Assembly: GCF_026213295.1 (NCBI RefSeq)
Contig: NC_079423.1
Span: 13,664,538 to 13,728,537 of the forward strand
Length of the DNA stretch: 64,000 nt
Reading direction: 5' to 3'
From: Gadus chalcogrammus
Taxonomy: Eukaryota; Chordata; Actinopteri; Gadiformes; Gadidae
Below, piece after piece: positions 12,671 through 28,258 of this stretch (positions are counted from its first letter, which is position 1; every line of letters begins with the position of its first letter). Position numbers and translations under genes: made by a program. The notes below the pieces were generated by a model. It made no database searches, was not told the DNA's origin, and saw nothing but the letters and a program-made list of their open reading frames with translations.

Positions 12671-14261
12671 AACACCTCAATACCTGTGAAAGCTGAACAA
12701 CAACCAGAAACAAGCTTGTTTGTTTGTTTGTTTGGCCTGGAATTGCGCAAAAAAAAAAAGCTGCATTCAATCATTATGGTGCAACAAAATTGAATGTGAA
12801 TCAATATAAATGAGCAGCCAAACACAATAAAACCATGACTTTTCAAATGGCAGGGCAATCCATCTATCCCATAGCCATTCATGTGGTCACAATTGTAGTA
12901 GTGACTCTATTTTTTTGCACATATATTTGATAAGCCACTTCTGCTTTGACCAAGGATACATGGTCCCTAGAGACTGCTATATAACATGCCTATAGCCCTC
13001 TAAGCTGGCACACACACACTTAACAGCCATCACCCCCTGCCTTGTTGATTGGCTCAGCGCCCTGGTCAATCACAGCTCACTTTCCTTTAGTTCTTTCTTT
13101 CTCTCACTCACTCATTGAGTACATTTTTTATTCAATGGATTTGGTTTGATAATATCTGAATAATTGAAAATATTCAACTTGAAAAGTAGACCTGCACTGC
13201 ACTTCCTTCCAGGAAATAAGGTGAATTAAATCAACCTTGCCCTTTCTTAATTGCATAAATGGGATTATTACGGTTTAAGTTTTTAATTGCATTAGGTCTC
13301 AGGGGGGCGACAGTGAATACCAAATTGTGTTGTTCATTTCAAGGAAGACTCGATTCCTAGCAGCACCTATGAGCCTAATTAATTGGCAACTCAACAATAG
13401 GATAGTCTGTTTATTTCATGTGGCAGGTATGAGTACATCTCCCCTCTACATTGGTTATTCTTTCCCTTGACTGGAAGTTGAAAGGTGTTTTTAGCTGATT
13501 TTGCAAGTCTTACATTTGAATGTGGTTTAGTATTATTCTTATTATTATTATTACAGCTGAAATAGTACCGCTAATATATGTTGGCCGGCACTTATTTCCT
13601 TCAAATCCCTATTAAACCAATCCTTATCCTACAGAGAGATAATTTTGGTTTTGGGAACCAGGCATTAGTCCTAAGTGCTCAGCCATTTACAATTTCCTTT
13701 TGAAATTGCAGACAGAAAAAAACCTGGGAAGTGGCTCTCAAGACACTCTGTCAAATCCTAAGACTATAAAAAGGCAATTTTTGCTGTGATTCCAAAGCTG
13801 ATTAGATAAAAAAAATGTTTTTAAAATACTGACAAGAAGCACATTCTTGGATTATCCCCTCACAGACACGTCCACTTTGTCACACAATAATGATTTTCAT
13901 ACCTTTTCGAATTCTTAATGCTGCCCTCCTTTTGGTTTATTGTTTCAGCTTTCGTAGACAAAGGAATGGCCTCTGGTCTGCATTTCTATCTAAATGCTCC
14001 GCCCTTTCACATATAGGTTTAGCAGCACATCCCTTTATATTTTGAACCATTTGTGGTTTCTAGCTCCTGTCGTAGTCTAAACAAGTGCACCACTGTTGGA
14101 AAGAATGCAATTCTTGTGTATTTGTGTATTTTCTGCAGCCCTATGCTCTTCTTCCCTCCCCCGCTCTGCAGAGCTTTGTCATTTGTTTCAGTCTGACAAA
14201 CTTGACTCATCACCAGTAAATGACCAACATTCTAGGCAGACGGACAGCCAAATGAGCGGAA
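12671..14261. other. Intron 1, unique AT-rich, nothing recognised
   Basis: No coding or repeat structure beyond a short (GTTT)n near 12717-12735 and a (TTA)n near 13541-13555. Confidence 0.5.
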
Positions 14262-14278
14262 CCCCCCCCCCCCCCCCC
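14262..14278 (+). repeat. Poly-C run (17 C)
   Basis: Uninterrupted C homopolymer inside unique intron sequence. Confidence 0.95.
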
Positions 14279-17200
14279 TCCGTGCTTTCCAAGCGAAAGC
14301 GCCAGGTATCGATGTCAGCCGCTTTCACAAACAGCAACAGTACAAGGTTACCCAACTGTAATTTCAGCCTTGATTTAAAATATAAAGCGTATCATGTTTG
14401 TTTTCTGTAGCGTCGTGGCTTAACCCACTTGGGTGCCATTCGTCAAGCACAGTGATGGCTTTCGTTTCCCAATTTCCCCACTTTAACCAAGCCTTTAACC
14501 ACCACGCCGCCGTTGTTCCCAGCTTCTGTGAAGAAAAATAACGTAAAGCGATGTTAAGTGAAAAAAACAAAAGGTGGAGGACACTTAAGCTTCACTTGAA
14601 AGGCTGATGAAGCTCACAGGAACACGGCACAAATAAGATGATCAAATCTTATTTCTTTATATCTAGTTTGACAGTTGGCCCTTAGCTATGAAATAATGTG
14701 CCATGCTGGAGGCTTTCTTCTCTGTAATGGTGCAAAATTGACCTGTCACTACTCTCAAACTCTGGTATTCGTATAAATGTAACATCATTGCCTGGTGTCA
14801 ACAACAGGCGACCAGTTGATGAAAATCTTTTCTGGCTCAACAGAATTGTGTCACACCGGTTATTTATTTATTTTTTGATTCATTGTGGCTGGAAAAACAT
14901 GTAATGTATCATTTAAAAAACGTGTTGTTATTACGGCTCCCTGGAAAGGTCTTGACATTTGCCATAGGCGTCAGTGCGTCACAGCCTGCTTCAGACGGCT
15001 CTTTCCAGCCTCATGTCTGACTATTCCCACCTCCGCAAAGATACTATGCTAAGCATAAAATAATATTAAGTCAGTCTTGAAAGTTTCCGGAGAGTGCAAT
15101 TTTTAAAGAATGAATTTTATCTCTCATACTCAGGCCATAAGCAGAGTCATGGCTGGGGAACATCCTGTTTATTTTCTGCTTCTTCAGCATGTTTTTAATT
15201 AGGCCACGTTCAGTTGCTGTATGAGGTGAGTGTGTGTGTGTGTATACGGTGCACTCCACAAGACCTTGTTTTTTGGGATGATAGCAAATAGTGGCTTCTC
15301 TGAACTCGTCAAAACAGCTGCCATAATGCAACAATCCAGGGTTTATCTCGCATGACGCACCTCAGGGCACACCTGAATCTGTCGCTACTAATTAATCACC
15401 GGCGTCCTCCTCCAAGCGACCCTTCGTTGCAGGTTCAATGGGCCTGTCGGGGCAATGCTGGGCGTGTGTTTGTATTTTTATTTTTTCCATTTGTTTAATC
15501 CCACCGAAACTCATTTCTTTTTAAGGTTCTTCCTCGCTGTCATCTCTCTTCCATTGAAGGCCGTGTTTCAGGTTAACCGGAAGTTTTGATTAATGGGTAC
15601 ATAAAGCACACAATATATCATTCATAAAATGTCTTCAAACTAGTGTTAAAGTCCATTTTTTGTCATTTTTGGGTAGTAATAACATTGGCATCAAAGAGGT
15701 GGCAAGAACCACAAGTAACATGTATGATGGCCCACAGCCGTATCATTTCGAACCCGGTCAGACGTGAGAGGGCGAATGAGGAATTGCCAAGAACCGTCAA
15801 AGCCAATTAAATGCATGGTCAGAGGAGCAACGCAGCAACGAGCTCTGTAGCTAGTCAATGAACAGCAGTGCATAAAATAACTACACTTTTATTTATTTTT
15901 ACTGTCAGTGATTAGCACAGAGTGAAAGTCAACGTTTTCTTTAAATCTAGTGACAGCGATAATGTCGTTCAGATAAGTACCGGTAAACTTAGTCAGAAGA
16001 TCTAGAAATAGAAGGCATAAAGCTAGCTATGGGCTAATTTGCCAGTCCCACCTGTGAAATCCCCCCCAGATAATCCCTAATTAAACGCTTTTAATAATCC
16101 GATATGCTATAGTATTGTAAAGCAACACTGACATAGGAGGCTGCATTGGCTAAAGTTGTTTGGATGCACGTTGATTTATAACAAGGGGAGGCAAAGTTGT
16201 GCATTACAATGCAAACACGACAATAATTGGCACCAATCTGGCGCACTTAGAAGAGCAATCAACTGAATAAATGCCAGGTAGCCTATCGGACACGCAATTA
16301 GTGCACTTCCAAATGAGTGCCTGCAAGTATGACCGATCGTGGTGTGACATTATTTAACCATTAATCTACCCCACATACGATCAGACAGATGCACATTGAA
16401 CACATACACAAAGCACATTCGTCCAACTCCGGTCTCGGGGGCTATTCTCCACTATTCACGGAGCCTGAGGTGAATAATTGTTTTAGTATACTACACGTGA
16501 ACACTCCAAAAATAAAGAAGATAACACTTTTTGACAGGCGGTTTGTTTTATTAGCAGACTTTTTGCGATGAAAACAATATCCTGAGTTTGATATCTCAAT
16601 CATGGGATATTGCCCAATATCCCGAGGTAGTGAACCAATCAAATTGCCTGGTTCTTAGGAGGTTCACTTCTAGCATATACTAACTATATCTATCTATGTA
16701 TTTATCCATGTATCTGTATAATCTGCTGAACAATTTCTTATTATCTCTTATCTTGTCTCTACTCTCAAGGGTCTCAATGCGGCTTTGGTCCGTGTCTCCC
16801 CAACGTTACGTCATGCAATGCATTCTGAGGGAAATGAGAATCAATCGCAAACCGCTAATATAGTACCTACTTTTTCGTATTACATTCCGTTTTGTGATAT
16901 CCAACAACAGTTGTTAGGCATCATTGTAACAACCAGCAAGCAAATTGCACAAATTCGTTTGAAAATTAGCCCTGCAACACGGCCTTTAAACATAATTCCA
17001 AAAGTCTTTTTCGGTATAGTTACCTTAAGCGAGAGCTGTTACCTTAAGTAAGCATTTCCCAAGGACTGCGGATATAGCGGATGTCCTTGCCATTTAATGT
17101 GGCCTTTATTCTACTTCTGCTTGGTTAAAGTAGAGCATTTCTCATATTATTGAAATTGGTGTCCATTTTACAACACCTGCTCATTACTATTTATGAACTT

Positions 17201-19575
17201 GTGAAAAAGAAAAGGTTACAAGGTAGAGTATTACCAATTCAGGCTCCCCATGCTAGCCTAGGACACAGGCAAAAGGATAACAGTCTCTCCACGTAGTCCT
17301 CCACCCTTGGAGTCAACATGCTCCACCACACCACAGCATCCACTTGAAGCTCTTAACATGGATGTCTAGTGTCAAAAGCCTTTCATGGATCTTTTTTTCC
17401 TTTTCTTTTCTACTGCCACTAGGTGGGAATCCTGATCAGTCCAAATCTCTTTTTTATCCATTTCGCTTGACATGTTGCGAGCTTGGTATTTCAATTGAAA
17501 ATAACGAATGACTTCAAGCACTCTTTGCTGGCGGTTTCAATAGCAAAGGTTGTTTTAATCGTCATATTAAAAAAAAGGGACAATGGGCCTTGGAATGGGG
17601 ATAACTTATCTTTGGAGCACATAGCTGCGTCGTGTCCGGCCCTCCCCTCGTTTCCCCCTACCGTCTCTGGAACACCACTAACTCACTGGTGAAATCAAAG
17701 GCTTATTATCAGCTGTAGTCTAATGGATATGTTGAAGTACACTTACCTTTTGCAGAATCACTTCAAAGTGAACAGGAGTTGGCTTTCGTAAAAATAAATA
17801 CTAATATTCCTGCCGCAGTTCTGACAAATGTCACATTGTAACTAGGTGTTTGAAGGTGGATGCTTGGTGGATGCTAAACCCAATAGTTAACTGGGTTCTG
17901 TCTCTATTTTCTGGATATGCTTAGCTTCTGGGTACTCAAATATGCCTGCTGTGAGCCATTCTACAAATGGCTGAGGTGTATCTAGCCTCCTAATTTGTTC
18001 AATCCAATACATTGTTACTTTTCCAGCAAGTGATTTGGTATTTCTAACTGTTAATATATTTATATTAGCACTAAGGTGATAGAGTGCGTTGGTGAAGTCT
18101 AAATGGAAATGCCTTTCCTGGTGTGAACCCCTTAAAGGTAGACTCAATGGGTACCATGTGGCATTTTTTAAACCCATTTTCCTAATAAGCTCATCATCAC
18201 CAGGGACTATGAACACGGTACCTAGCTTTTATGCCTTTCACATTGTTCAGATCTTTCTATGCCGAATTTCAGCCGTGTATAATAATGAGAGAGCAACATT
18301 CTTTGCAGGCTCACACATGATAGCCTTTATTATTTATAATAAACTTCAGCATTGCTCAAGTGCAATTGAAATGAATATGTTTCATGAGTTAAGCAAAGCA
18401 ATGCCGTGGTATCACTCCAATAGCAGCCCATCCTTCCAATGGAACACTGTTACACGAGAACATTTTTCTGACACGACAATTCAACTATTAAGGACGACAT
18501 CAAATCAATGTCTTTGAATCTTTGATGAAATGTGAATGGTCAAAGATTCGAGGTCACCCCTAATGCCAACCCTATAATTTAATTATGAAACATGAGCATA
18601 AGGTCAAGAGTGATAGAAGTCAGATGATTCATGATTATAGCGACTTTCATCAAAAAATGTCCAGCTTCTCCAGTGAATAATATCAACAAACAATGTTGAC
18701 ATGGTTACACTTGATTCACAGGGTTTCATCACAGTGTACCGGCCAAATTGATTCCCAAGAGAGTCTTTGATCAATCTGTGAAGAAAAAGGAAGATAAATA
18801 CTACCTCTTTTTAGCATGGTTGTATAGGTTTGCTTGGGTTTATTCATCACATGTATGCCTAATCCATCGTACGTGTACGACATGTTCCCTAGGGAACCAA
18901 GAGCATACATGAGCAAGTTGGCAGCGGGGAAGAAAGACATCACAGGTTTCCTTTGGGAAATGATGGGGGTGGCGTAGCAATATGCTTCAGCCTCTTTATG
19001 TGAGCTTTTGAAGTGACCACAGGTAGACATTGCATTTATCCTGTTAGGAATATGAGGATAACATTGAAACATGTTGACACGCAGCCTTCTGCTGAACACA
19101 ATACAGAACATTACAGATTATGCTTTGGGCTACAGGGAAAGAGGGCTCACTTTATTTGCCAACATTCGACCAGATGTTGTCGTCGTTGTCGTCGTGGTCA
19201 GCCTATATTGTAACTCATAAAGAATAAGCGGTCCGTCGCAGTTTAAAAAACACAAGCATTTTTTGTTGAGTATATATTTTCACTATAAACACATGCATAA
19301 TATTCTTTCAGTTACATCAGTTACAATACAGGACAGTGTTGTCAACGTGTGTTGTCAACGTTTTTTATGATTTTTTTTTTATGATCAGCTCAGCTGTTTG
19401 TACCCTTTGGAGCCAACAACTAAAATGTTATGGCTCGTTTACAGAGAAAATATTTAGGAAGAAGGTGCTGGAACACCATAGAAGACGTCTGAAAGTAAAT
19501 AGAGTACGACCTATTCCTTCTGTCCTCCACCTGAAGGTCTCAGACAACCTGGTACAAGGGATAAAACAACCCATT
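14279..19575. other. Intron 1, unique AT-rich, nothing recognised
   Basis: No microsatellite over about 20 bp and no transposon end was found. There is one short perfect hairpin at 16605-16624 (nine-base arms GGGATATTG, two-base loop). Open frames are short chance frames. This low-repeat stretch contrasts with the later clusters and could hold conserved regulatory DNA. Confidence 0.45.
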
Positions 19576-19584
19576 CAAAGTCTC

Positions 19585-19712
19585 TCACACACACACACAC
19601 ACTCCCGGTGGTCCAGAGCTAACAGGCTGGCGGTACCTCCACCTCACGTCCGGTTATAACCTCTCTCGCTCTCGCTCTCGCTCTCGCTCTCGCTCTCGCT
19701 CTCTCTCTCTTC
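19585..19712 (+). repeat. Composite repeat, copy A: short CA, conserved module, (CTCTCG)n
   Basis: A short CA array (19585-19602) is followed by CACTCCCGG, a 10 bp insert, then CTAACAGGCTGGCGGTACC and CACGTCCGG, and then a (CTCTCG)n/(CT)n array (19660-19710). The same order (CA, module, CT) recurs at 39885-40054 with the module about 85-90 percent identical by eye. It is therefore a dispersed repeat that carries two microsatellites. I do not recognise its family. Confidence 0.75.
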
Positions 19713-22700
19713 CTCCATGTCTTTGTCTCTCTCTGCTCGAATTCTGGAGGAACCGTGCTGTGTGTGTCTCCAAGGAAGACAAGGCCATTTCAATTGGATA
19801 GCAAACAACCACTGCTTCATTCTGTAATTTCTTTGATTAAACGAAGGCAGATGAGATATCATATATTACTTTTATGTTTCAAATGCTATCAAACAAAGGC
19901 AGACGAGACGTTGTATTATTTTTTCTCTCTGATGTTTTATCCGTAGCAGATGGTCTGTTGTATTTCTGTGACTGGTTACTGATTTATTTTACGTCTCACA
20001 AAAAGACGTTACGCTTAAAAAGGTAAATAAAATTCATCATCGATATGTGATATGTCAGTCAAGAAGTCTGGAAGGGAATTTGATATTAAGGTATCTATAT
20101 TTTATAACCAACATTGCATTAATCCATTTAGAATTGTGACCAGTTTAAGAATTGAAAAATGGATACAAGTTAGTTATAGCATAGCTAAAACTATTCATAG
20201 CATGTTACTCTTCTAGATACACCAAATACAATCTATGATACCCTTACATTAAAACAGGGACAACAACCTGCACTACACCGGAGACAGAATCATACCAACT
20301 CATGCACAGAGATCACCATGTTCACCGTAGTGCGTTGACTTTCATAATGTTTCAAACTTACTTGCATATGGAGTTTTTATAATTTATTTGTTTCTATGTT
20401 TCCATGGCTTAGGAATTAACCTTCAACAGCTGTTTCGTTGTGTAAACTAAATCGAGCTGAAACAACGGTGACATTATAAATAACCTATTTCCAGTGCTGA
20501 ATGAGGATTAACAAGTTCCTCAATTATTTGGATTCACAAGTATAAATACCTATTGTGATCTTGTTCAACTCAATACATGCATAATCGTGTCTCTAATAAT
20601 AACAACAACTCCATAACAAATGGTGAACATTGTCTTTCATTAAAATCCACGATTGTGGTGTCATTTCACTTCTTTAATGTTTTGCACAGATGGCTCAATT
20701 CTTTATCAACGTTTACTACTTCAAACGAGTACATCTGGAGTTGTCTTTTGTATCAGGGAGGTATTTGGGAAAGCCCCAACAATGTCATCAATCACCTTGA
20801 ACATTATAGCATGTCATCTGAAAAAGTACGCCATAAACGGTCATTCTGTTTTCATTACATGCAAAAAATATTTATCGATATATACACTGAATCTAGTCTA
20901 AAGAAACTAATAGCCAAGCGCTTCATTACTTGAGTGGAGAAATCAGTCTACGTATTAATGATTCATTGAATTGATGTAAAGCATAAACAGATCCTAAAAT
21001 AAAAATTGGTCCCATTAGTGAAGACACGATAAATTCAGTCCCATGTAGCTTGCTGAATGGCCTCCCGAACATTCACCATAAGAAACCTGTTTCATGTAAA
21101 TTGGCACTAATATTCGGCAGCAAATTCATCAACTGATCTTCGAGACAGCTGGTCATTAGGATTCTAATTTTAGGTTCCTTCTAGTTTGATATTCATAATT
21201 CAACTTCGGCAAAGCTCTACTTGTCTTTCTGCCCTCTTCGTCAGTCAACCTTGTTGTGTAGGCTTTTCTTTTTTTTTGCTTCAGACCAGCAGTACTCTGT
21301 CAACTTTTCTGAAAACATTTTTATCACCTAATAGTTGCGTGTTCTTTCCAGAGTAATCACTGCGGACGCTTTCTCCGCCGTCATATTCAATAGTCATTGC
21401 ACTTGATGAAAAGCATTGCCCGATCGATGAGTGACTGTTTGAAAAACAAATTAACAACAGCTTAGTGTCCCATATCGCTCCTTATCAAACCATCAATAAC
21501 CACAGACATGGCTCTGAAGATGAGACTGAAGTCCTCTAGACAACTGGGCCAAAGCAATGAGATAAAACAGGACGATCATTGATGGGGTGAGCTAATCCCG
21601 CTCTTATAGAGCCGCCGCAGGGCTTGCCACCACATCCTCTTCCTCCTTGAACGTGGTGTTGCGGGCCAAGCAGGGCCTAACTCGGAAAACAAAACTGGCT
21701 CTTATCCTGCACCGCAAGACTGGTTTGTAGATGATAGGCCAAATTTGGATCCCCAAAACGGAACCAACAATCATCCATTGCATAAAAATAATGTCTTGCC
21801 TTTTAAATGATGGTTTGATTGATGATTATTATAATATTAGAAGTTACATTTTATAATTACTCCTATCGAAAATACTTTAATGATAAAATAGGATTACGTC
21901 CTGAAAAATGAATCTATGACTCCTTAAGAGCACGCTTTTGCACATACTTAATCGTGTCGCCTTTTTTGGCCAAAGTCAGGGGCCACAGCACAACTTAATT
22001 TTCTGCACTGTAAAACCTCTTTGCCAGCCAGTCTGCCTCACTTCAGATGTAAAAACAATTGTCCAGCACTTCCCAACCGCCAACGACAGAACCGGGCTAC
22101 GTCTTTGATTTCAACACAATGCCCCCAGTCCCGGGTCTCCAACGTGAGTGCTACTTTGATTTGATTTTGAATCTTTCAAAGATTAGACATCAAGTCTTCT
22201 CGGGCCCTCTTGTTCTCGAAGCCATCTCGGGGCCATTGAAAATGTGCAGAATCTGGCACCATGCTAATGAGACTTTTCACCGACCTACCGCCAAGCCAAC
22301 AATGGCCGGCACAGTCGGGGCTTCACATTGAAAAACGGTCAGATTCACCGGCTGGTTTAGCCCAGAGAATGTAGGAAGTCGATGCTATAACGCGGCACTA
22401 AATGTGATTACGGAGGCATCACAATACAAACGGGGTGTGGGTTTCAGTGAAATGAATGGTAGATCCGACATTAATGCAAAAGGATATCATACTAGCCACT
22501 GATTGCCGAAAAGGTCAGTTGGATTAGGACTCGAGCTATTTCCTACCCTGTCGAGAACAGAGGACAGCAAAATGAGGCATTGTTTGCTGGAGGAATTTGG
22601 GATTCAACTCAAAATTCGACTTTTCTTTGACTTTCTCTACACACGCCAGGAATGGTTGAGTTGTGTGAATGAAAGTGCATGGTCTGGGATAAGTTGCAAT

Positions 22701-24838
22701 CTAGTTTTGTCTGGGAGAAAAGGATGGCTGGCATTAATAATGATACTGGAGCTTCCCTGACACTATTAAGATGAAAAACGAAAAATAGATACGCTCTATG
22801 TTGGTCTCAAGAATAGGTCTCTCGAGTTTATATAGCTTTTGAATAAACTCTGATAAAAGAATGAGGGTCTGGGGTTCATTAAAATGTAGGAGGAATAGAA
22901 TACATTAATTATCTGTAATTTTTGCGAAAAGGGAACATTTTATGAAGAACGTATGGTGAGCATATTTACTGAGGATTATTTCAGCAGGCATCTGCGTTCA
23001 AGTTAACCCTTGTGTTATCGATTTTTATCCAGATTACTTCATGTAAAAAACATTTGAATGTTTCAAAACAATTGTTTACTGAGCCATGAATAAACCATGA
23101 TCCTCACCATTTTTTAATATGATTATGTCATTGCATTGTATTGTAATATAACAAATCCGTTGGAATGGTAAGTGCTCAAGACAATGCCACTTTTGAGTCA
23201 ATTACCATGATAAGATATAACATAGATTACTCACTCCTACTAAAGGGTTGTTAAGATTGTATGTAAACATTATCACAAAAAGTGGCACTCATATTATCAG
23301 GTTTCAGAACAGGTCTTCTAAATATGTATAGTCTATGTATGTTAGTAGAAAGATCACCTGTTCAAAGGAACACACGTTTGGCAAACGCTTGGAGGTACTC
23401 ATGTGGGCAAGCAACGCTAATTAAACAGCAACACTGCTTGTATTGAGGCACGCACATCTGCTGTATAAACCCTCAGCCCTTGTTTGTTTATTGCTTGATC
23501 ATGAGTATAAGCGCTATATAGTTTATGTTGGCTTTCGTTGCTTGGCAGTTGAGCTCATGGGATTTCTGTCTTCATTCTGGGAAATGTGAAAGAGCTTTTA
23601 AAGCGGTACAAGTAACCATCGCCTCAGATTTAATTACACGCTGTAGCTACTGTTTTATACCCAGATTAATTAGGATACTATGCTATGATGCTTTTCAACC
23701 GTAGCGTTACAGTGTGTTTTGTCCAGGCCCTGTCATACCTTATAGCATGAGGCTGCTGTGCGTTTTTTCACAAAAAATGTCACACCCACGTCATTGGCCA
23801 TTACTTTGGTCAGTAAGTAATGGGGATCGGTCAGTACAACTCAATGCTGAATGGCTGTCATCACCAGGCAACAGAGAAGTTCCATTAAGGCAAAACACTA
23901 TTTTTAATGTTAAATCGGTTTGTTTTTCATCTCTGAACAAGGATTCAAATACCATCGCTTGAAGGTAATTCTGTACAAATCCTTTAAAAGGGAGAGCAGC
24001 AATGATATCTTAATATGGTTCATTGAATGAACTATCACACACACACACAGACACAGACACACACACCCTCACCAACAATATGTGCTCAGTACCCATTCTT
24101 AGCAGCAACCCACAGAATAGCCCTTCTATATACAAATTCCACTTCCGGTCAGAATGTTCCAGCTTGTAATCAAGACTAACTTTCCAATCTGAAGAAAACA
24201 CGACTCTGTCTGTGGGCACCAGCACCGGCTCTTATTACAATCGTGTCCAAGGTAAAGGATAAAGCAGCGTTAACGGTGTCTCTAAGGCCAAAGGAACAAT
24301 CAGTGAACACGAGTTCCGCGTTGGCTTTAGCAAACCTGATTAACTGTAGAAGCCCGAAACAAAACGCAAAGCAAAACGTGCATATTGGATTCCCAGAATA
24401 GAACATGATAATCCCGTTCGCGGTTAAAATCGACAGCAGGGAAACATTCTGTGTGCGAGCGTGGTTGGAGAACCTCAAATGGACACTTGCCAATCCTTCC
24501 ACATTTTATTTTAATTGACTGTGATCACCTCGCATGTGCCTTTTTCTTGTCGTGCCTTCGCTGCGACTTCGCCGAGACTATTTCGCAATTTTCTTCTTTT
24601 CTCATTTCAATAATCCCACTTGTTTTTCCTCAGCCTCCATGCTCCGCTATTAACAAAGAGGATACCGTGTGAAGCGTCATAAATTATACATGCAGGCTTT
24701 TCCTTTTGTAGTGATTAAAAACAGACAGCGATATAATTCACTCTGTAAGCTTACATGGCTCTGCAAACGGCTCATCCACGACCGAATGGGTCGGTGTCAG
24801 AACAGAAAGGAGCCTCGCCCTTTCCCCGCACTTCACTT
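19713..24838. other. Intron 1, unique AT-rich, nothing recognised
   Basis: Low-repeat sequence with only a 30 bp imperfect CA tract at about 24033-24066. No exon-like or transposon structure was seen. Confidence 0.45.
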
Positions 24839-24863
24839 CCCCCCCCCCCCCCCCCCCCCCCCC
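24839..24863 (+). repeat. Poly-C run (25 C)
   Basis: Twenty-five consecutive C, with i-motif or G-quadruplex potential on the two strands. Confidence 0.95.
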
Positions 24864-24991
24864 GGTCGCCGTCAGATGTTTCAGACGCTTTAAGCCGAGC
24901 GATAAGAGTCAGGAAGAGAATCGGTTCAAAGGGGCCGGGGGAACGCGAGCGGCCTCCTACTCGATGTATACAGTGATGTGACACGCCGGAG

Positions 24992-25887
<896 letters not shown>

Positions 25888-26009
25888 CAACAACACCGTT
25901 GCTAAGTCTTTCCAACCATATGGCACCCGTATTTAGCATTAGCGTTGGTCTGTGATATACCGAGAACTGTGGCTGCACACTCTGCTGCGTTTAAAAGCCT
26001 CGGGCCATG

Positions 26010-26200
26010 GGGTCTCTGTTGGTGGCGCGGTAACCTTCCCAGGGCCCTAAACGGATTAATGATTTGGAGGTTGTCGGTTCAAATTCAGGTATGGGGGAGG
26101 GGGGGGAAGGGGGGGGGGGGGACGCCGCAGATGTGTCCTTGAGCGAGGCACTTAATCTAAATGGCGCCCGGTTAATATCCATCTTCATACAGAGTACCGC
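26010..26200 (+). mobile_element. tRNA-derived SINE fossil
   Basis: A pol III B-box-like GGTTCAAATTC lies at 26076-26086, preceded by a tRNA-like region (about 26010-26075, weak A box). It is followed by TGTCCTTGAGCGAGGCACTT at about 26133-26152, a body motif I recall from common teleost SINEs. A G-rich expansion (26091-26121) has grown inside the element. Its 3' end runs into a 24 bp CA array. There is no autonomous coding capacity. The family name would need a repeat-library search. Confidence 0.55.
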
Positions 26201-26686
26201 ACACACACACACACACACACACACCATGGGTCACCCTTGATAAAGTCAGGAGCAACAACAAACAACACAGGGGACCCGTTTTGGCCGACGCGGCAGGTCG
26301 GAGCGATGGGTGCGTCTGCTGTGTCATAGTTTCATTTTCTTTTCAGCCAGACGCCTTGGGCTTGGTGGTGTTCGTGATGCGGGCCTCCACACTCTCCTTA
26401 AAAAGGGTATCTCACTGCCGTGGTCGAGTCACGGGGAGGAACCGCATGAAAGTTAGAGCAGCTGTTGGAGGCGGAGGGGTGGAGGGGTGGAGAGGTGGAT
26501 GGGGGGGGGGGGAGGGGGGCAGCAGCAGCGTTGGGCTCCTCTCTCAATATTTATGAGTGTCGTTGGCCGTCTTGCACCTTGTCTGGCAAATGGGCAACAA
26601 CACGGAGTCACCAGCGCCGCGGGGGCCCCCGCAGCGACGCTCCATCACAACCCGCCGAGGTAATGCGCGCAAGCGAGCGCACACGC

Positions 26687-26796
<110 letters not shown>

Positions 26797-26843
26797 GTGT
26801 GCACACATGCAGACGTAAGCTGGCAGAGACGTATGCGCGCAGG

Positions 26844-26961
<118 letters not shown>

Positions 26962-27610
26962 AGTTGGTGGGTTTGTGAGGACCCCGGACCCCACAGGCAC
27001 TTGAAAGGCGAGAGTGTTGCAGGGTTGCCCAATTAGTGGTGAAAAGTGAAGCTATGTGAGGGTGCGTCAGCAGGGCATGTGTGGGCCGGAGGAGGCGTGT
27101 CATCAATCATCAGTCCGGCTCTGCACACGGTCCGTTACTCTGTTCCACCCCGCCCTCGCTTTCTGTCCCTCACTGTACAAAATGTATAGAAACACGCGGA
27201 CGTATGCGGTGTGTGTGATGTATTACGGGCGGGTTCATGGAGGTAAGCAGTATGTGACGTTAGCCCTGCGGTCAGCTGCCGGTACACCACTGCAGAAGAG
27301 GAGGGCAGAAAGAGATTAGAAAATGAAAAGTGCGCGCCAGTCAAACCCCAAACGAAATAAACCAAAACTTGACGGAGAGTTAACCTCATAATTTAGTTTT
27401 TAACAACTTGTTTAACAGCGGAAGTGGTAGCTTTGGTACCATTCCGACGTGATTGCTGTTATCGTCTTTCGCATTTATTCACTGAATCTGTTTCTATTGC
27501 ACTTAGTTGTATTGAGGCCTTTTTATTGATGCACCAAATTCTACACTTTTTTTTGTAATTTTCCACACAAATTAAGAATCTGCATTGAAACAGGTTGATG
27601 GAACCTATGT

Positions 27611-27654
27611 CTCGCTCTCGCTCTCGCTCTCGCTCTCTCTCGCTCTCGCGCGCG
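27611..27654 (+). repeat. (CTCTCG)n array
   Basis: Hexanucleotide CTCGCT repeats ending in CGCGCG, the same unit as in the composite repeat at 19660-19710. No conserved module flanks this copy. Confidence 0.9.
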
Positions 27655-27969
27655 TTTTTCCTGCCAAGTACAGGAATGACAGCAAGAGGCTACAGGAGAG
27701 GCATAAGATTTAAGGGAGCGCATTATGTGTTTTTTAAATGTAAATCCTCTCACAAATACACATTCGTCTGAGAATGTTTTCCATTCAAGGCCATTTAAGC
27801 CCACTTCTAAGTTTGTTAAGAAAAGCGGTTAGCAAGAATTTGAATGGAAACGTCATCTGGTTGGCAGCCTGAATGAATGAATATGCTCCGTTCAGATGAC
27901 TTCTTGTTTGAAGAAATAAAAAACGCTCAGAGGCGCGCGTGAGTGTGAGTTTGTGTGCTTGTGTCAGCC

Positions 27970-27992
27970 TGTGTGTGTGTGTGTGTGTGTGT
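27970..27992 (+). repeat. Short (TG)n, 23 bp
   Basis: Pure GT alternation. Confidence 0.9.
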
Positions 27993-28258
27993 TAAAATGG
28001 GGCTACTGTGTATTGGCAGTTACATGAAAGGCACCTTAAACAGCATAAATTAGTGCTTCAAGTAAGAAAATTGTTGACAGCAATTAGATGAGGAATTTTG
28101 CATAACTACTGCAGCGCCCGTTCAAAATGTTAGAACCCTGTGTGTTCTGAGCGGCCCCCTCGCTTGGCCTCCTGGTATCCCTGCTTCCTCGAGAACCACT
28201 CATCCAAACAACTCCACACTCGACACTGCACTACCCTGGGTCCTCAGCCAGCTACCCG

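Noticed and set aside
17887..18216. 109-codon minus-strand open frame with protein-like composition
   Set aside because: No motif, start context or neighbouring exon, and the surrounding DNA is ordinary AT-rich intron. It is most likely a chance frame.
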